A stretch of 64,000 nucleotides of DNA from CAZQFV01 sp964592645. Lineage in GTDB: Bacteria; Chloroflexota; Chloroflexia; DTKN01. This document shows positions 1 through 8,262 of the stretch, in pieces. Where the stretch lies: assembly GCA_964592645.1 (NCBI GenBank), contig CAZQFV010000009.1, positions 86,870 to 150,869 of the forward strand, given 5' to 3'. Within the stretch, counting starts at the first letter, position 1; each line of letters opens with the position of its first letter. The notes beneath the pieces were generated by a model, which searched no databases, was not told where the DNA came from, and saw nothing but the letters and a program-made list of their open reading frames with translations. The translations under genes were made by a program, and so were the position numbers.

Positions 1-964
1 GGGCCAGCCGGGTCTTGCCCACGCCGGCCTCGCCCTCGATCAGCACCATACCGCCCTGCCCCCGGGCCGCGGCGGCCAGGCGGTCTGCCAGTGTGGCCAT
101 CTCCTCCTCTCGCCCCACCAGGGGCACCTGTCCCAGGTCGTCGAAGGGAGTGCGCGGCAGCGGCGCAGGGTGCGGCGGTTCGGGCAGCGGCTCGGCCGGC
201 CGGGTTGGGCCGCCGCCCGCGCGGATGCGCCCGTACAAGGCCACCGTCTCGATCAGGGGAGAGATGCCCAGCTCTTCCTCCAGCAGCCGCCGGCACTGCT
301 CGAACTGGTCTATCGCCTGGTCCGACCGGCCCAGGGCGACGTACAGCTCCATCGCCTGGCGGTGGAGCTCCTCGCGCAGGGGATCGACGGCCAGGAGGAG
401 CTGGACGTAGGCCAACGCCTGCTCGGCGTCGTCCGCGGCGCGGTAGTGGCCCACCAGCCGCTGCAGGGCCCTCAGGTAGAGCGAGCGCAGGCGTTCCGCT
501 TCGACCAGGGACCAAGTTTCGTCCAGGCCCTCGAGCAGTTCGCCGCGGTATAGCCCGGTGGCCTGGAGCAGCAGACCCAGCTTCGGTTCCGGCAGCCGGG
601 TCGTGGCCGCCGCCGCTTCGGTGTCCAGGCCGGCCTCGCCCAGGAGCCTTTCGAAGGCGGCGATGTCGATCCAACAGTCCTCCGTGGGGACCAGGGCCAC
701 GCTATCCGAACGGATATGCAGGTAGTCGTCCGGCACCGTCCGCCGCAGCCGCCAGAGGGCCGTGTTCAGATTGCGCCGGGCCTGGGAGTCCGGCATGCCG
801 CTCCAGAGGACGCCGGCCAGGACGTCGCGGCGGTGGGCGTGTTGGTGAAAGGTCGCCAGGTAGGCAAAGAGCGACCGGGTCTTGCGGGTGGGGAAAGGGG
901 GCAGGGGGGCTTCCCCAAGGAGGAGGTGCAGTCCGCCGAAGAGGTACACGCGCAGGGTGGCCAT
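1..964 (-). CDS. SARP-type transcriptional regulator with BTAD and AAA domains, 5' part only
   Basis: The protein starts at an ATG at 964 (MATLRVYLFGGL...) and is still open where it leaves the left edge, so only about 321 N-terminal residues are visible. Residues 1-95 resemble the winged-helix DNA-binding domain of SARP/AfsR regulators (RKTRSLFAYLA, then a helix with RRNLNTALWRLRR). Residues about 100-245 read as a bacterial transcriptional activator (BTAD) helical repeat domain (LYRGELLEGLDETW, YRAADDAEQALAYVQLLL). After a proline-rich linker comes VGREEEMATL and a Walker A motif GEAGVGKT, the start of an AAA/STAND ATPase module; larger relatives continue with TPRs. Likely a cytoplasmic activator of unknown target. 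The next gene on the same strand ends at 1013, leaving a short gap with no clear promoter. Confidence 0.85.
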   Translation of the reverse strand, partial: MATLRVYLFGGLHLLLGEAPLPPFPTRKTRSLFAYLATFHQHAHRRDVLAGVLWSGMPDSQARRNLNTALWRLRRTVPDDYLHIRSDSVALVPTEDCWIDIAAFERLLGEAGLDTEAAAATTRLPEPKLGLLLQATGLYRGELLEGLDETWSLVEAERLRSLYLRALQRLVGHYRAADDAEQALAYVQLLLAVDPLREELHRQAMELYVALGRSDQAIDQFEQCRRLLEEELGISPLIETVALYGRIRAGGGPTRPAEPLPEPPHPAPLPRTPFDDLGQVPLVGREEEMATLADRLAAAARGQGGMVLIEGEAGVGKTRLA

Positions 965-1012
965 GAAAGTTCCCGCAGCCCGTTCACAACCGGCGAGCGA
1001 TATCGTCGCCTG

Positions 1013-2722
1013 TCAAAAACGGAATCCCTCCAGGATGGATCCCCCGACGAACTCGCGCAGGATGCTGTTGTCCGGAATCCATTCTGTCGAGCAGGGCAGG
1101 CTCCACTCTAGGAAGGCCAGTAGCCGGCGGGCCTCGGCCCATTCCAGGGTGCCGGGCTCGATCTGCCGGAGCAGCGGTTCGGCCAAGGGGTGGAGCACGG
1201 CCAGCTCATAGACCAGGGCCGAGTTGAACATCGCGTCGGCGTTTTCCTGGTAGACAAAGATGTTGCGCTCTTCGCCCCGGCGCACCTTGTCCCAGCGGGA
1301 GATTGTCTCGGCGGCGCTGTAGCCGCGGCTCCGGGCATCGCGGACGATGCGCCGCAGGAGGCGTGTGTCGGTGGTGGGGATGCGGTTGTGACGATCCAGG
1401 TTCAGTTGGGTCAGGGCAGAGACATAAACCCGGTAGATGCGCTCGTTGGGGATCAACGGCACCAGCCGCGGGTTCAGCCCGTGAAGCCCCTCGATGACCA
1501 GCACCTGGCCCGGGTGCATGCGCAGGGTCGGACCGGCTTCGCGCTCGCCGGTGATAAAGTTGTAGTGGGGCAGTTGCACCTCCCGCCCCGTCAGCAGGCT
1601 CAGCAACTGCTCGTTGAACAGGTCCAGGTCGATGGCCTCCAGGGCCTCGTAGTCGGGCTGGCCGTCCTCGCCGCGCGGCGTCTGGACACGGGGGATAAAG
1701 TAGTCGTCCAGGCCGATCGGCAGCGGGCGGAGGCCGTTGGCCAGAAGCTGCACCCCCAGGCGCTTGCTGAAGGTGGTCTTGCCCGAGGAGGAGGGGCCGG
1801 CGATGAGCACCAGCCCGATGTCCCCCCGCCGGCCGGCGATCTCCCGGGCGATTTCGGCGATGCGCTGGGCGTGCAGCGCCTCGGCCACCAGGATAACCTC
1901 CCGGATGCGCCCGGTGGCGGTAGCCCGGTTGAGGCCGGCCAGGTCCTTCACTTCCAGGAAGCGCATCCAGTCACCGTACTCCTGGAAGACGCCGCCCAGC
2001 TTCGGCGAATCGTGGAAGGGCGGCAGGGCGTCGGGCTGCCGGCGCCGCGGGAAGCGCAAAATGAACCCCGGCGGGTAGGGGCGCAGGGCAAAGAGGCGCA
2101 GGTAGCGGGTGGAGGGGACCATGTGGCCGTAGAAGTAGTCGACCAGGCCGCGCAGCTCGTAGACGGTCAGGTAGTCCTTCTGCCGGAACTCTAGCAGCCG
2201 CGCCTTGTCCTGGTAGCCCTGCCGCTGAAAGATGTCCCGCGCCTCGGCCAGGGAGACCCGGCGGCGCACAATGGGCAGGTCCTCATCTACCAGGCCGCGC
2301 ATGTGCGCTTCCAGCCGGGCCAACTCCTCCTCCGAGAAGGGCGGCCGGCCCTCCACCCGGCAGTAGAAGCCGCTCATCGTCAGGGAGTGGTCGATGACGA
2401 TGTCGGCGTCGGGAAAGATCTCATGGGCGGCGACGACCAGCAGGAAGGAAAGGGAGCGCTGGTAGATGCGCATGCCGTCGCTGTCGCGGATGGAGATCGG
2501 CTCGATGGCTACGTCGTGGCGCACCGGGCAGGTCAGCTCCACCAGCTTGCCCTCCACCAGCGCGGCCACGACGAGGGGCTCCCCGGGCTGGGCTACGGCG
2601 GCAACAAAGTCCTCCAGGCGCGTCCCCGGGGGGGCCTGGTAGATGCGGCCGTCGGGAAAGCGCACCTGCACGGTGCGCCGCGGCCGGCCGGGACGGACGA
2701 GGTGAGGAGGTCTTTCGGGCAT
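1013..2722 (-). CDS. TGS domain / uridine kinase-like protein
   Basis: 569 residues. Residues about 17-76 form a TGS domain (VQVRFPDGRIYQAPPGT). Residues about 77-260 look like the second additional domain of threonyl-tRNA synthetase, and 300-560 are a uridine kinase/phosphoribulokinase-type P-loop kinase with Walker A GPSSSGKT at 309-316 and the LDDYFIPR segment after it. This architecture is known from bacterial uridine-kinase-like proteins; the true substrate is uncertain, so I do not assign udk. The start at 2722 has GGAG a few bases upstream. It follows pyruvate kinase by about 30 bases on the same strand and is probably cotranscribed with adh and pyk. Confidence 0.85.
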   Translation of the reverse strand: MPERPPHLVRPGRPRRTVQVRFPDGRIYQAPPGTRLEDFVAAVAQPGEPLVVAALVEGKLVELTCPVRHDVAIEPISIRDSDGMRIYQRSLSFLLVVAAHEIFPDADIVIDHSLTMSGFYCRVEGRPPFSEEELARLEAHMRGLVDEDLPIVRRRVSLAEARDIFQRQGYQDKARLLEFRQKDYLTVYELRGLVDYFYGHMVPSTRYLRLFALRPYPPGFILRFPRRRQPDALPPFHDSPKLGGVFQEYGDWMRFLEVKDLAGLNRATATGRIREVILVAEALHAQRIAEIAREIAGRRGDIGLVLIAGPSSSGKTTFSKRLGVQLLANGLRPLPIGLDDYFIPRVQTPRGEDGQPDYEALEAIDLDLFNEQLLSLLTGREVQLPHYNFITGEREAGPTLRMHPGQVLVIEGLHGLNPRLVPLIPNERIYRVYVSALTQLNLDRHNRIPTTDTRLLRRIVRDARSRGYSAAETISRWDKVRRGEERNIFVYQENADAMFNSALVYELAVLHPLAEPLLRQIEPGTLEWAEARRLLAFLEWSLPCSTEWIPDNSILREFVGGSILEGFRF

Positions 2723-2753
2723 GGATTTCTCCGAATCGGCGTTCGTTGTCGGC

Positions 2754-4175
2754 CTACCCTCCTACCCGATGTATCTTGAGGAAATTCGTCTTCCCCCTCG
2801 CTGCCACCGGCATCCCGCCCATGATTACCACCAGGTCGCCCGACGCCAGGAAGCCCCGGTTGACCAACTCGCGTTCCACCAGTTGGATCAGGCCGTCGGT
2901 ATCCTCGGCAAAGGGGCAGCACGCCGGGGTGACTCCCCACAACAGCCCCATCTGCCGGTAAACGGCCTCGTCCGGCGTGACGGCCAGGATGGGCACCCGC
3001 GGGCGGTCCTTGGCGATGAGCCGGGCGGTGAACCCGGACTGGGAGAAGGCGACGATCGCCTTCAGCTCCAGGTCGTGGGCGATCTCCCGCGCCGCGTGGC
3101 TGATGGCATGGGCGTAGGTCGGGGCGGCGTGCCGGACGCCGAGGCTCGCGCCGAGGTCGCCGTGCCGGCCGCTGCGTTCGGCCTCCTCCACGATGCGGGC
3201 CATCATCTGCACCGCCTCCACCGGGTAGTCGCCCACCGCCGTCTCGCCGGAGAGCATCACCGCGTCGGCCCCGTCGATGACGGCGTTAGCCACGTCGGAC
3301 GCCTCGGCGCGGGTCGGGCGAAGTTCGTGCATCATCGATTCGAGCATCTGGGTCGCCACGATGACCAGCTTGCCGCAGGCGTTGGCCTGTTCGATGATCT
3401 GCTTCTGCAGGATCGGCACGCACTCGGGGGGCATCTCCACCCCCAGGTCGCCGCGGGCCACCATCACCCCGTCGCTGGCCTCCAGGATGGCGGCCAGGTC
3501 TTCCAGGGCTTGCGGCTTCTCGATCTTGGCGATGAGCGGCGTGCTGCCCCCTTGCTCGGCGATCAGGCGGCGCGCTTCCTGCACATCGCCGGCCCGGCGG
3601 ACGAAGGAGAGGGCGATATAATCCACGTCCAGGGAAAGACCAAAGGCCAGGTTCCGGCGGTCTTCTTCCGTGACGGCCGGCAGACGCAGCCCCACGTCGG
3701 GGAAATTGACCCCCTTGCGGTCGCTCAACACCCCGCCGTTGACGACCTGGCCGCGCAGGTCGGGCCCCTCGGCGGCCAGGGCACGGACTTCGATCTTGCC
3801 GTCGTCCATCAGGATGCGGCTGCCGGGCGGAATGTCCTCGGCCAGGTAGGGGTAGGAGACGGGGACCAGGCCGGCCGCGCCCTCGGTGGTCCGCCCGGTG
3901 AGCACGATCTCTTCCCCTTTGTTCAGCACGATGGACCCGCCGGGGAAACGGCCGGTGCGCAATTTGGGGCCGGGGAGGTCCTGGACGACGGCCACGGGCG
4001 TGCCCAACTCGGCGGCGATGCGCCGCACGATCTCCAACCGACGCCGGTGGTCTTCCCGGCTGCCGTGGGAAAAGTTCAGCCGGAAGGCGTCGGCTCCGGC
4101 GACGATCAGCGCGCGGATCGCCGCTTCGCTATCGCTGGCCGGCCCGAGGGTGGCGAGGATCTTGGCGCGGCGCAT
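2754..4175 (-). CDS. pyk: pyruvate kinase
   Basis: 473 residues, the usual length. It makes pyruvate and ATP from phosphoenolpyruvate and ADP, the last step of glycolysis, in the cytoplasm. Visible family marks are the N-terminal AKILATLGPAS, the substrate/metal region RLNFSHGS, the IEKPQALEDL segment with the catalytic lysine, MVARGDLGVEMP and ATQMLESMM. The C-terminal allosteric domain follows (VAFSQSGFTARLIAK). I chose the ATG at 4175 because CGGAGG lies seven bases upstream; an in-frame ATG at 4199 would overlap the adh stop. Adh ends 14 bases upstream, so the two are almost certainly one transcript from the promoter at 5257-5285. Confidence 0.96.
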   Translation of the reverse strand: MRRAKILATLGPASDSEAAIRALIVAGADAFRLNFSHGSREDHRRRLEIVRRIAAELGTPVAVVQDLPGPKLRTGRFPGGSIVLNKGEEIVLTGRTTEGAAGLVPVSYPYLAEDIPPGSRILMDDGKIEVRALAAEGPDLRGQVVNGGVLSDRKGVNFPDVGLRLPAVTEEDRRNLAFGLSLDVDYIALSFVRRAGDVQEARRLIAEQGGSTPLIAKIEKPQALEDLAAILEASDGVMVARGDLGVEMPPECVPILQKQIIEQANACGKLVIVATQMLESMMHELRPTRAEASDVANAVIDGADAVMLSGETAVGDYPVEAVQMMARIVEEAERSGRHGDLGASLGVRHAAPTYAHAISHAAREIAHDLELKAIVAFSQSGFTARLIAKDRPRVPILAVTPDEAVYRQMGLLWGVTPACCPFAEDTDGLIQLVERELVNRGFLASGDLVVIMGGMPVAARGKTNFLKIHRVGG

Positions 4176-4188
4176 AGGAACCTCCGGG

Positions 4189-5205
4189 TCACTCTGCACG
4201 CTTCACGCTCAACACCGCTGCTCCCTCGATCTGCCCGCCGCGCAGCCGGTCCAGCGCTTCGTTGGCCTCTTCCAGGGGAAAGACCTGCACGGTGGTCCTC
4301 ACCGGCACCCGCGGGGCGATTTCCAGGAACTCGATCCCGTCCTGGCGGGTCAGGTTGGCCACCGAGCGGATCACCCGTTCTTCCCACAGCAGGCTGTAGG
4401 GGAAGGTGGGGATGTCGCTCATGTGGATGCCGCCGCAGACGATCACCCCGCCCTTGGCCGTGGCCTTGAGGGCGGCCACCACCAGCGGGCCGACGGGAGC
4501 GAAGATGATTGCGGCGTCGAGCGGGTGGGGCGGCATCTCCGTCGAGGGGCCGGCCCAGGTCGCGCCCAGCTCCAGCGCAAACGCCTGGGCCGCCGTATCG
4601 CCCGGCCGGGTGAAGGCGTAGAGCTTCTGCCCGCGGTGCGCCGCCACCTGGGCGATGATGTGCGCCGCGGCCCCAAAGCCGTAGAGTCCCAGGTGCTCGA
4701 CATCCGGCCCGCACATACGGTAGGAGCGGTAGCCGATCAGCCCGGCGCAGAGGAGCGGGGCGGCCTCCACGTCGCCGTAGGCGGCCGGCAGGGGGAAGGC
4801 GTAGCGCTCGTCGGCGGCGGCGTACTCGGCAAAGCCGCCGTCGATGGTGTAACCGGTGAAGCGGGCGTTGTCGCACAGGTTCTCCTGCCCGCGCCGGCAG
4901 TAGCGGCAGGTGCCGTCGGTGTAGCCCAGCCAGGGCACGCCGACACGCTCGCCCAGGCGGAAGCGTTCCACGCGCGCGCCCACCTCCACCACCGTGCCGA
5001 CGACCTGGTGTCCCAGGATGAGCGGGAGCTTGGGCTCGCTCAGTTCGCCGTCGAGGATGTGCAGGTCGGTATGGCACACCCCGCAGGCGTGGACGCGCAG
5101 GAGCACCTGGTCGGGGCCCGGCGCGGGGACGGGCACCTCCCGCAGGCGCAGCGGCTGGTGCGGGGCGTGGAGGAGCATAGCGCGCATGTTCTTGGGGATG
5201 TCCAT
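4189..5205 (-). CDS. zinc-dependent alcohol dehydrogenase (MDR superfamily)
   Basis: 338 residues. It should oxidise alcohols or reduce aldehydes with NAD(P). The GroES-like N-terminal domain has the catalytic zinc ligands C41 (CGVCHTDLH) and H66 (GHQVVG), plus the later cysteine of the family. The Rossmann domain carries LYGFGAAAH. The structural-zinc lobe reads DGTCRYCRRGQENLC: three of the four usual cysteines are present and the first position is Asp, so zinc binding there may be altered. A propanol-preferring AdhP-like or AdhA-like enzyme is the best guess. First gene of the adh-pyk-kinase set, about 45 bases downstream of a strong promoter. Confidence 0.9.
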   Translation of the reverse strand: MDIPKNMRAMLLHAPHQPLRLREVPVPAPGPDQVLLRVHACGVCHTDLHILDGELSEPKLPLILGHQVVGTVVEVGARVERFRLGERVGVPWLGYTDGTCRYCRRGQENLCDNARFTGYTIDGGFAEYAAADERYAFPLPAAYGDVEAAPLLCAGLIGYRSYRMCGPDVEHLGLYGFGAAAHIIAQVAAHRGQKLYAFTRPGDTAAQAFALELGATWAGPSTEMPPHPLDAAIIFAPVGPLVVAALKATAKGGVIVCGGIHMSDIPTFPYSLLWEERVIRSVANLTRQDGIEFLEIAPRVPVRTTVQVFPLEEANEALDRLRGGQIEGAAVLSVKRAE

Positions 5206-5256
5206 CTGCTATTGACCTCTGCTCAGGCCGCGCTCCGTGTACGTGCGCCTATCTGC

Positions 5257-5285
5257 AGTATATCACAGCCGCCGGCCGCTGACAA
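5257..5285 (-). promoter_or_regulatory. sigma-70 promoter for adh-pyk operon
   Basis: On the minus strand TTGTCA (5285-5280) and TATACT (5262-5257) are separated by exactly 17 bases. The alcohol dehydrogenase start at 5205 lies about 45 bases past the predicted transcription start. Confidence 0.75.
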
Positions 5286-5365
5286 CCCTTCTCCAACCTT
5301 GGGGCAGGGCTTTGGCAGGATCGCGTTCGTGCCGCACGAATGGGCCGGGTCCGGCCTTGTGCACC

Positions 5366-5431
5366 CCGGTTACGCCGGCCGCCGCGAAAGCGCCCCCTTG
5401 GTCACGCTCTTCGTGGCATAGGCGTAACCGG
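5366..5431. repeat. 11-bp inverted repeat, possible terminator of hutU
   Basis: CCGGTTACGCC at 5366-5376 and GGCGTAACCGG at 5421-5431 are perfect inverted arms around a 44-base loop. They sit in the 293-base gap between the end of hutU and the adh promoter. A role in ending leftward hutU transcription is possible, but there is no clear T tract and the loop is long. Nothing else coding-like is visible in this gap. Confidence 0.4.
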
Positions 5432-5498
5432 CGCGCAACCGGCAAAACCTGGCCCAACTCTCCTTCTCCCGAGTGCGACCGCGACGAGGGCGTGCTCT

Positions 5499-7151
5499 CT
5501 ACATCATCGGTACCTTGACCCCCCGCTCCCTAGCCACCTCGATCGCCCGCTCGTACCCCGCATCCACGTGGCGCATCACCCCCGTGCCGGGGTCGTTCGT
5601 CAGCACGCGCTCGAGCTTGCCGGCGGCGTCGTCCGTGCCGTCGGCGATGATGACCATCCCGGCGTGCAGCGAGTAGCCGATGCCCACCCCGCCGCCGTGA
5701 TGGAAGGAGACCCAGGTGGCCCCGGAGGCGGTGTTCAGAAGCGCGTTCAGCACCGCCCAGTCGCCGATGGCGTCGGAGCCGTCGCGCATCCCTTCCGTCT
5801 CGCGGTTGGGCGAGGCCACCGAGCCGGCGTCCAGGTGGTCGCGCCCGATGACGATGGGGGCCGAGACCTTGCCGGAGCGCACCAGCTCGTTGAAGGCCAG
5901 GCCGGCCCGCGCCCGCTCCCCGTACCCCAGCCAGCAGATGCGCGCCGGCAGCCCCTGGAAGTGCACCCGCTTCTGGGCCATGCGGATCCAGCGCGCCAGC
6001 GCCCTGTCCTGGGGGAAGAGCTCCAGGATCGCCTCGTCGGTGGCGTAGATGTCCCGCGGATCGCCGGAGAGGGCGGCCCAGCGGAAGGGACCCTTCCCTT
6101 CGCAGAAGAGGGGCCGGATAAAGGCCGGGACAAAGCCGGGGTAGTCAAAGGCGTTGCTCACGCCGGCCTTCTGGGCCTGCGCGCGCAGGTTGTTGCCGTA
6201 ATCGAAGACGACCGCCCCGCGCTTCTGGAGCTCCAGCATCGCTTCCACATGCTGGGCCATCGAGGCCATCGAGCGCCGGATGTACTCCTTGGGGTCCTCT
6301 GCCCGCAGGCGCAGCGCTTCCTCGTAGGGCAGGCCGTGGGGAACGTAGCCGTTCAGGGCGTCGTGGGCCGAGGTCTGGTCGGTCACCACGTCGGGGGTGA
6401 CGCCGCGGACGACCAGTTCGTGATAGACCTCGGCGGCGTTGCCCAGCAGGCCGATGGACTTGGCCTGGCCCTTTTTCCGCGCCTCCTCCACCCAGGTCAT
6501 GGCCTCTTCCAGGTTGTCGGTCATCACGTCCAGGTAGGCGGTGTCCAGGCGGCGCTGGATGCGGGCCCGGTCCACCTCCACCACCAGGGCCACGCCCTCG
6601 TTCATGGTCACGGCCAGGGGCTGGGCCCCGCCCATGCCCCCCAGTCCGGCCGTGAGGGTGAAGCGGCCTTGGAGCGTCCCGCCAAAGTGCTGGCGGGCGA
6701 GTTCCGCCAGCGTCTCGTAGGTGCCCTGTAAGATGCCCTGGGTGCCGATATAGATCCACGAGCCGGCCGTCATCTGGCCGTACATCGTCAGGCCGAGCGC
6801 CTCCAGCTCGCGGAACTTTTCCCAACTGGCCCAGGCCGGCACCAGCACCGAGTTGGAGATCAGCACGCGGGGGGCCAGCGGCGTCGTCTTGAAGATACCC
6901 ACCGGTTTGCCCGACTGCACCAGCAGCGTCTCGTCGCCCTCCAGCTCGCGCAGGGCGCGCACCATGGCGTCGAAACAGTCCCAGTTGCGGGCCGCCTTGC
7001 CTGTGCCGCCGTAGACGATCAACTCGTCGGGCTTCTCGGCCACCTCGGGGTCGAGGTTGTTCATCAGCATGCGCAGGGCCGCCTCCTGGGGCCAGCCCTT
7101 GCAGGAGATGGCAGTACCCCGGGGAGCCCGGACTATTCGTGCACCCGCCAT
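5499..7151 (-). CDS. hutU: urocanate hydratase (urocanase)
   Basis: 550 residues, full length for the family. It converts urocanate to imidazolone propionate with tightly bound NAD+, the second step of histidine degradation, in the cytoplasm. Family-specific stretches are clear: the N-terminal RGTAISCKGW, GGTGKAARNW, YIGTQGILQGTYET, TAGLGGMGGAQPLAVT, FDYGNNLR and the C-terminal GATWVSFHHGGGVGIGYS. No hutH, hutI or hutG sits beside it, so the rest of the pathway must lie elsewhere; the frameshifted arginase-family gene at 18.9 kb is the only other conceivable participant in the window. The ATG at 7151 has AGGAGG directly upstream. Confidence 0.97.
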   Translation of the reverse strand: MAGARIVRAPRGTAISCKGWPQEAALRMLMNNLDPEVAEKPDELIVYGGTGKAARNWDCFDAMVRALRELEGDETLLVQSGKPVGIFKTTPLAPRVLISNSVLVPAWASWEKFRELEALGLTMYGQMTAGSWIYIGTQGILQGTYETLAELARQHFGGTLQGRFTLTAGLGGMGGAQPLAVTMNEGVALVVEVDRARIQRRLDTAYLDVMTDNLEEAMTWVEEARKKGQAKSIGLLGNAAEVYHELVVRGVTPDVVTDQTSAHDALNGYVPHGLPYEEALRLRAEDPKEYIRRSMASMAQHVEAMLELQKRGAVVFDYGNNLRAQAQKAGVSNAFDYPGFVPAFIRPLFCEGKGPFRWAALSGDPRDIYATDEAILELFPQDRALARWIRMAQKRVHFQGLPARICWLGYGERARAGLAFNELVRSGKVSAPIVIGRDHLDAGSVASPNRETEGMRDGSDAIGDWAVLNALLNTASGATWVSFHHGGGVGIGYSLHAGMVIIADGTDDAAGKLERVLTNDPGTGVMRHVDAGYERAIEVARERGVKVPMM

Positions 7152-7168
7152 AATATCCTCCTCGCTAT

Positions 7169-7197
7169 TTGACTTGGACGTGCGGTCATGTTACAAT
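7169..7197 (+). promoter_or_regulatory. orphan rightward sigma-70-like promoter
   Basis: TTGACT at 7169-7174 and TACAAT at 7192-7197 with a 17-base spacer point rightward, but no rightward gene follows: the next gene (7298-8176) is on the other strand. The motif match is as good as those in front of real genes here. It may serve a small RNA or be a chance match. Confidence 0.4.
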
Positions 7198-7198
7198 T

Positions 7199-7246
7199 CG
7201 GTTGGCCCGGCAGATTGCAGGCCACCGTCGTTGGGCGGGCCGACCG
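7199..7246. repeat. inverted repeat downstream of the orphan promoter
   Basis: CGGTTGGCCCG (7199-7209) can pair with CGGGCCGACCG (7236-7246) over 11 positions with one G-T wobble and a 26-base loop. It begins at about the predicted start of a transcript from the promoter at 7169-7197, so it could form the 5' hairpin of a small RNA. Function unknown. Confidence 0.35.
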
Positions 7247-7297
7247 AATAGCGAATCTGCGATCCATTCAACCTGAAAAACGAACCGTCCTCTTTAC

Positions 7298-8176
7298 CTA
7301 GAGCAATCTTGCCTGGCGTGGGCCCGAGGAGGGATCGTTCAGCATATCTGTGGGGGGCGTGAAGTTGGTAATGAGAACCTCGCGGTTCAGGAGCCGCTGT
7401 CTGCCGACTTTCTTGGCTTTCATACCCGAAAATGACTTTACGGGAGTAATGTAGTACTGCGCGTATAGGCGACGTACTTCGGGTATGTCATATGACGAGA
7501 GTATCCAGCTGCACCTGGCATAACCAAGCCGTTCAGCCAGACTTTGGTGCTCTTCCCAACTGCGCATATTATGAGCGTAGTTGCATTTGTTCCCCGGGTA
7601 CGGAGGATCCAGATACATCACCGTATCGGTCCTGTCATAGCGTTCCAGGCATTCTTCCCAGGGCAGGTTTTCGATAATGACGGTGCGCAGTCGTTCGTGG
7701 ACCGGCTGCAGTCGCTGGTGGAGGGTTTTCAAAGCCCCAATGAGGCGATTTCCGTGCCCACCATCGGTAATGCTGGTTTGAAAGCGGGGGTAGTTTAGCT
7801 CGCCTCCCCATCCGGCCATGATCAGATAGTAGAAGCGGTGCGCGCGCTGTACATCGGTAAGTTGCAGCGGGTCCATATCTGCAAGCCGGTTGAACTCGGC
7901 ACGAGAGACGAGTTCCCATTCAAACGAGGCAATCAGCTCTTCGGGTTTTTCTTTGACAACGCGAAAGAAACAGACGAGCTCCTGGTCGATGTCGTTCAGA
8001 ACTTCGACAGGACTTGGTGATTTGGCGAACAGCACCCATGCCGCGCCGGCGAAAAGCTCGACGTAGCAGGTATGTGGCGGGAGCAACCGGACAATCTGCC
8101 CGCGTAAGCGCGATTTGCCGCCTACCCACTTGAAAGGACTGGGAATCACACGGTTTTGGTTCGGCTCAACAGCCAT
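7298..8176 (-). CDS. DNA adenine methylase (Dam/D12 class) of a restriction-modification pair
   Basis: 292 residues. It should transfer a methyl group from S-adenosylmethionine to N6 of adenine in a specific DNA site. The order of motifs is that of the alpha class: WVGGKSRL near residue 17, FAGAAWV (SAM binding) at 42-48 and the catalytic DPPY at 190-193. Base composition is lower in GC than both flanks (lines counted here are about 50-57% GC). It is divergent from the HTH-endonuclease fusion, with 86 bases between them holding a small inverted repeat. GGGAGGAG lies just upstream of the ATG. Recognition sequence unknown; an orphan Dam is less likely given the partner. Confidence 0.92.
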   Translation of the reverse strand: MAVEPNQNRVIPSPFKWVGGKSRLRGQIVRLLPPHTCYVELFAGAAWVLFAKSPSPVEVLNDIDQELVCFFRVVKEKPEELIASFEWELVSRAEFNRLADMDPLQLTDVQRAHRFYYLIMAGWGGELNYPRFQTSITDGGHGNRLIGALKTLHQRLQPVHERLRTVIIENLPWEECLERYDRTDTVMYLDPPYPGNKCNYAHNMRSWEEHQSLAERLGYARCSWILSSYDIPEVRRLYAQYYITPVKSFSGMKAKKVGRQRLLNREVLITNFTPPTDMLNDPSSGPRQARLL

Positions 8177-8216
8177 TGCTCCTCCCTACTGCACCGATAA
8201 GAAAGTATGTTCTGAA

Positions 8217-8233
8217 TGTCTCCAGTAGAGACA
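8217..8233. promoter_or_regulatory. candidate operator between methylase and HTH-endonuclease genes
   Basis: TGTCTC (8217-8222) and GAGACA (8228-8233) are perfect 6-bp inverted arms with a 5-base spacer, inside the 86-base divergent region. A GTATAC palindrome follows at 8235-8240. Controller proteins of type II restriction systems bind short palindromes in such positions; that this one is bound by the HTH domain encoded to its right is inference. Confidence 0.45.
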
Positions 8234-8262
8234 AGTATACCACACAATAGGAGAAATGTCAA

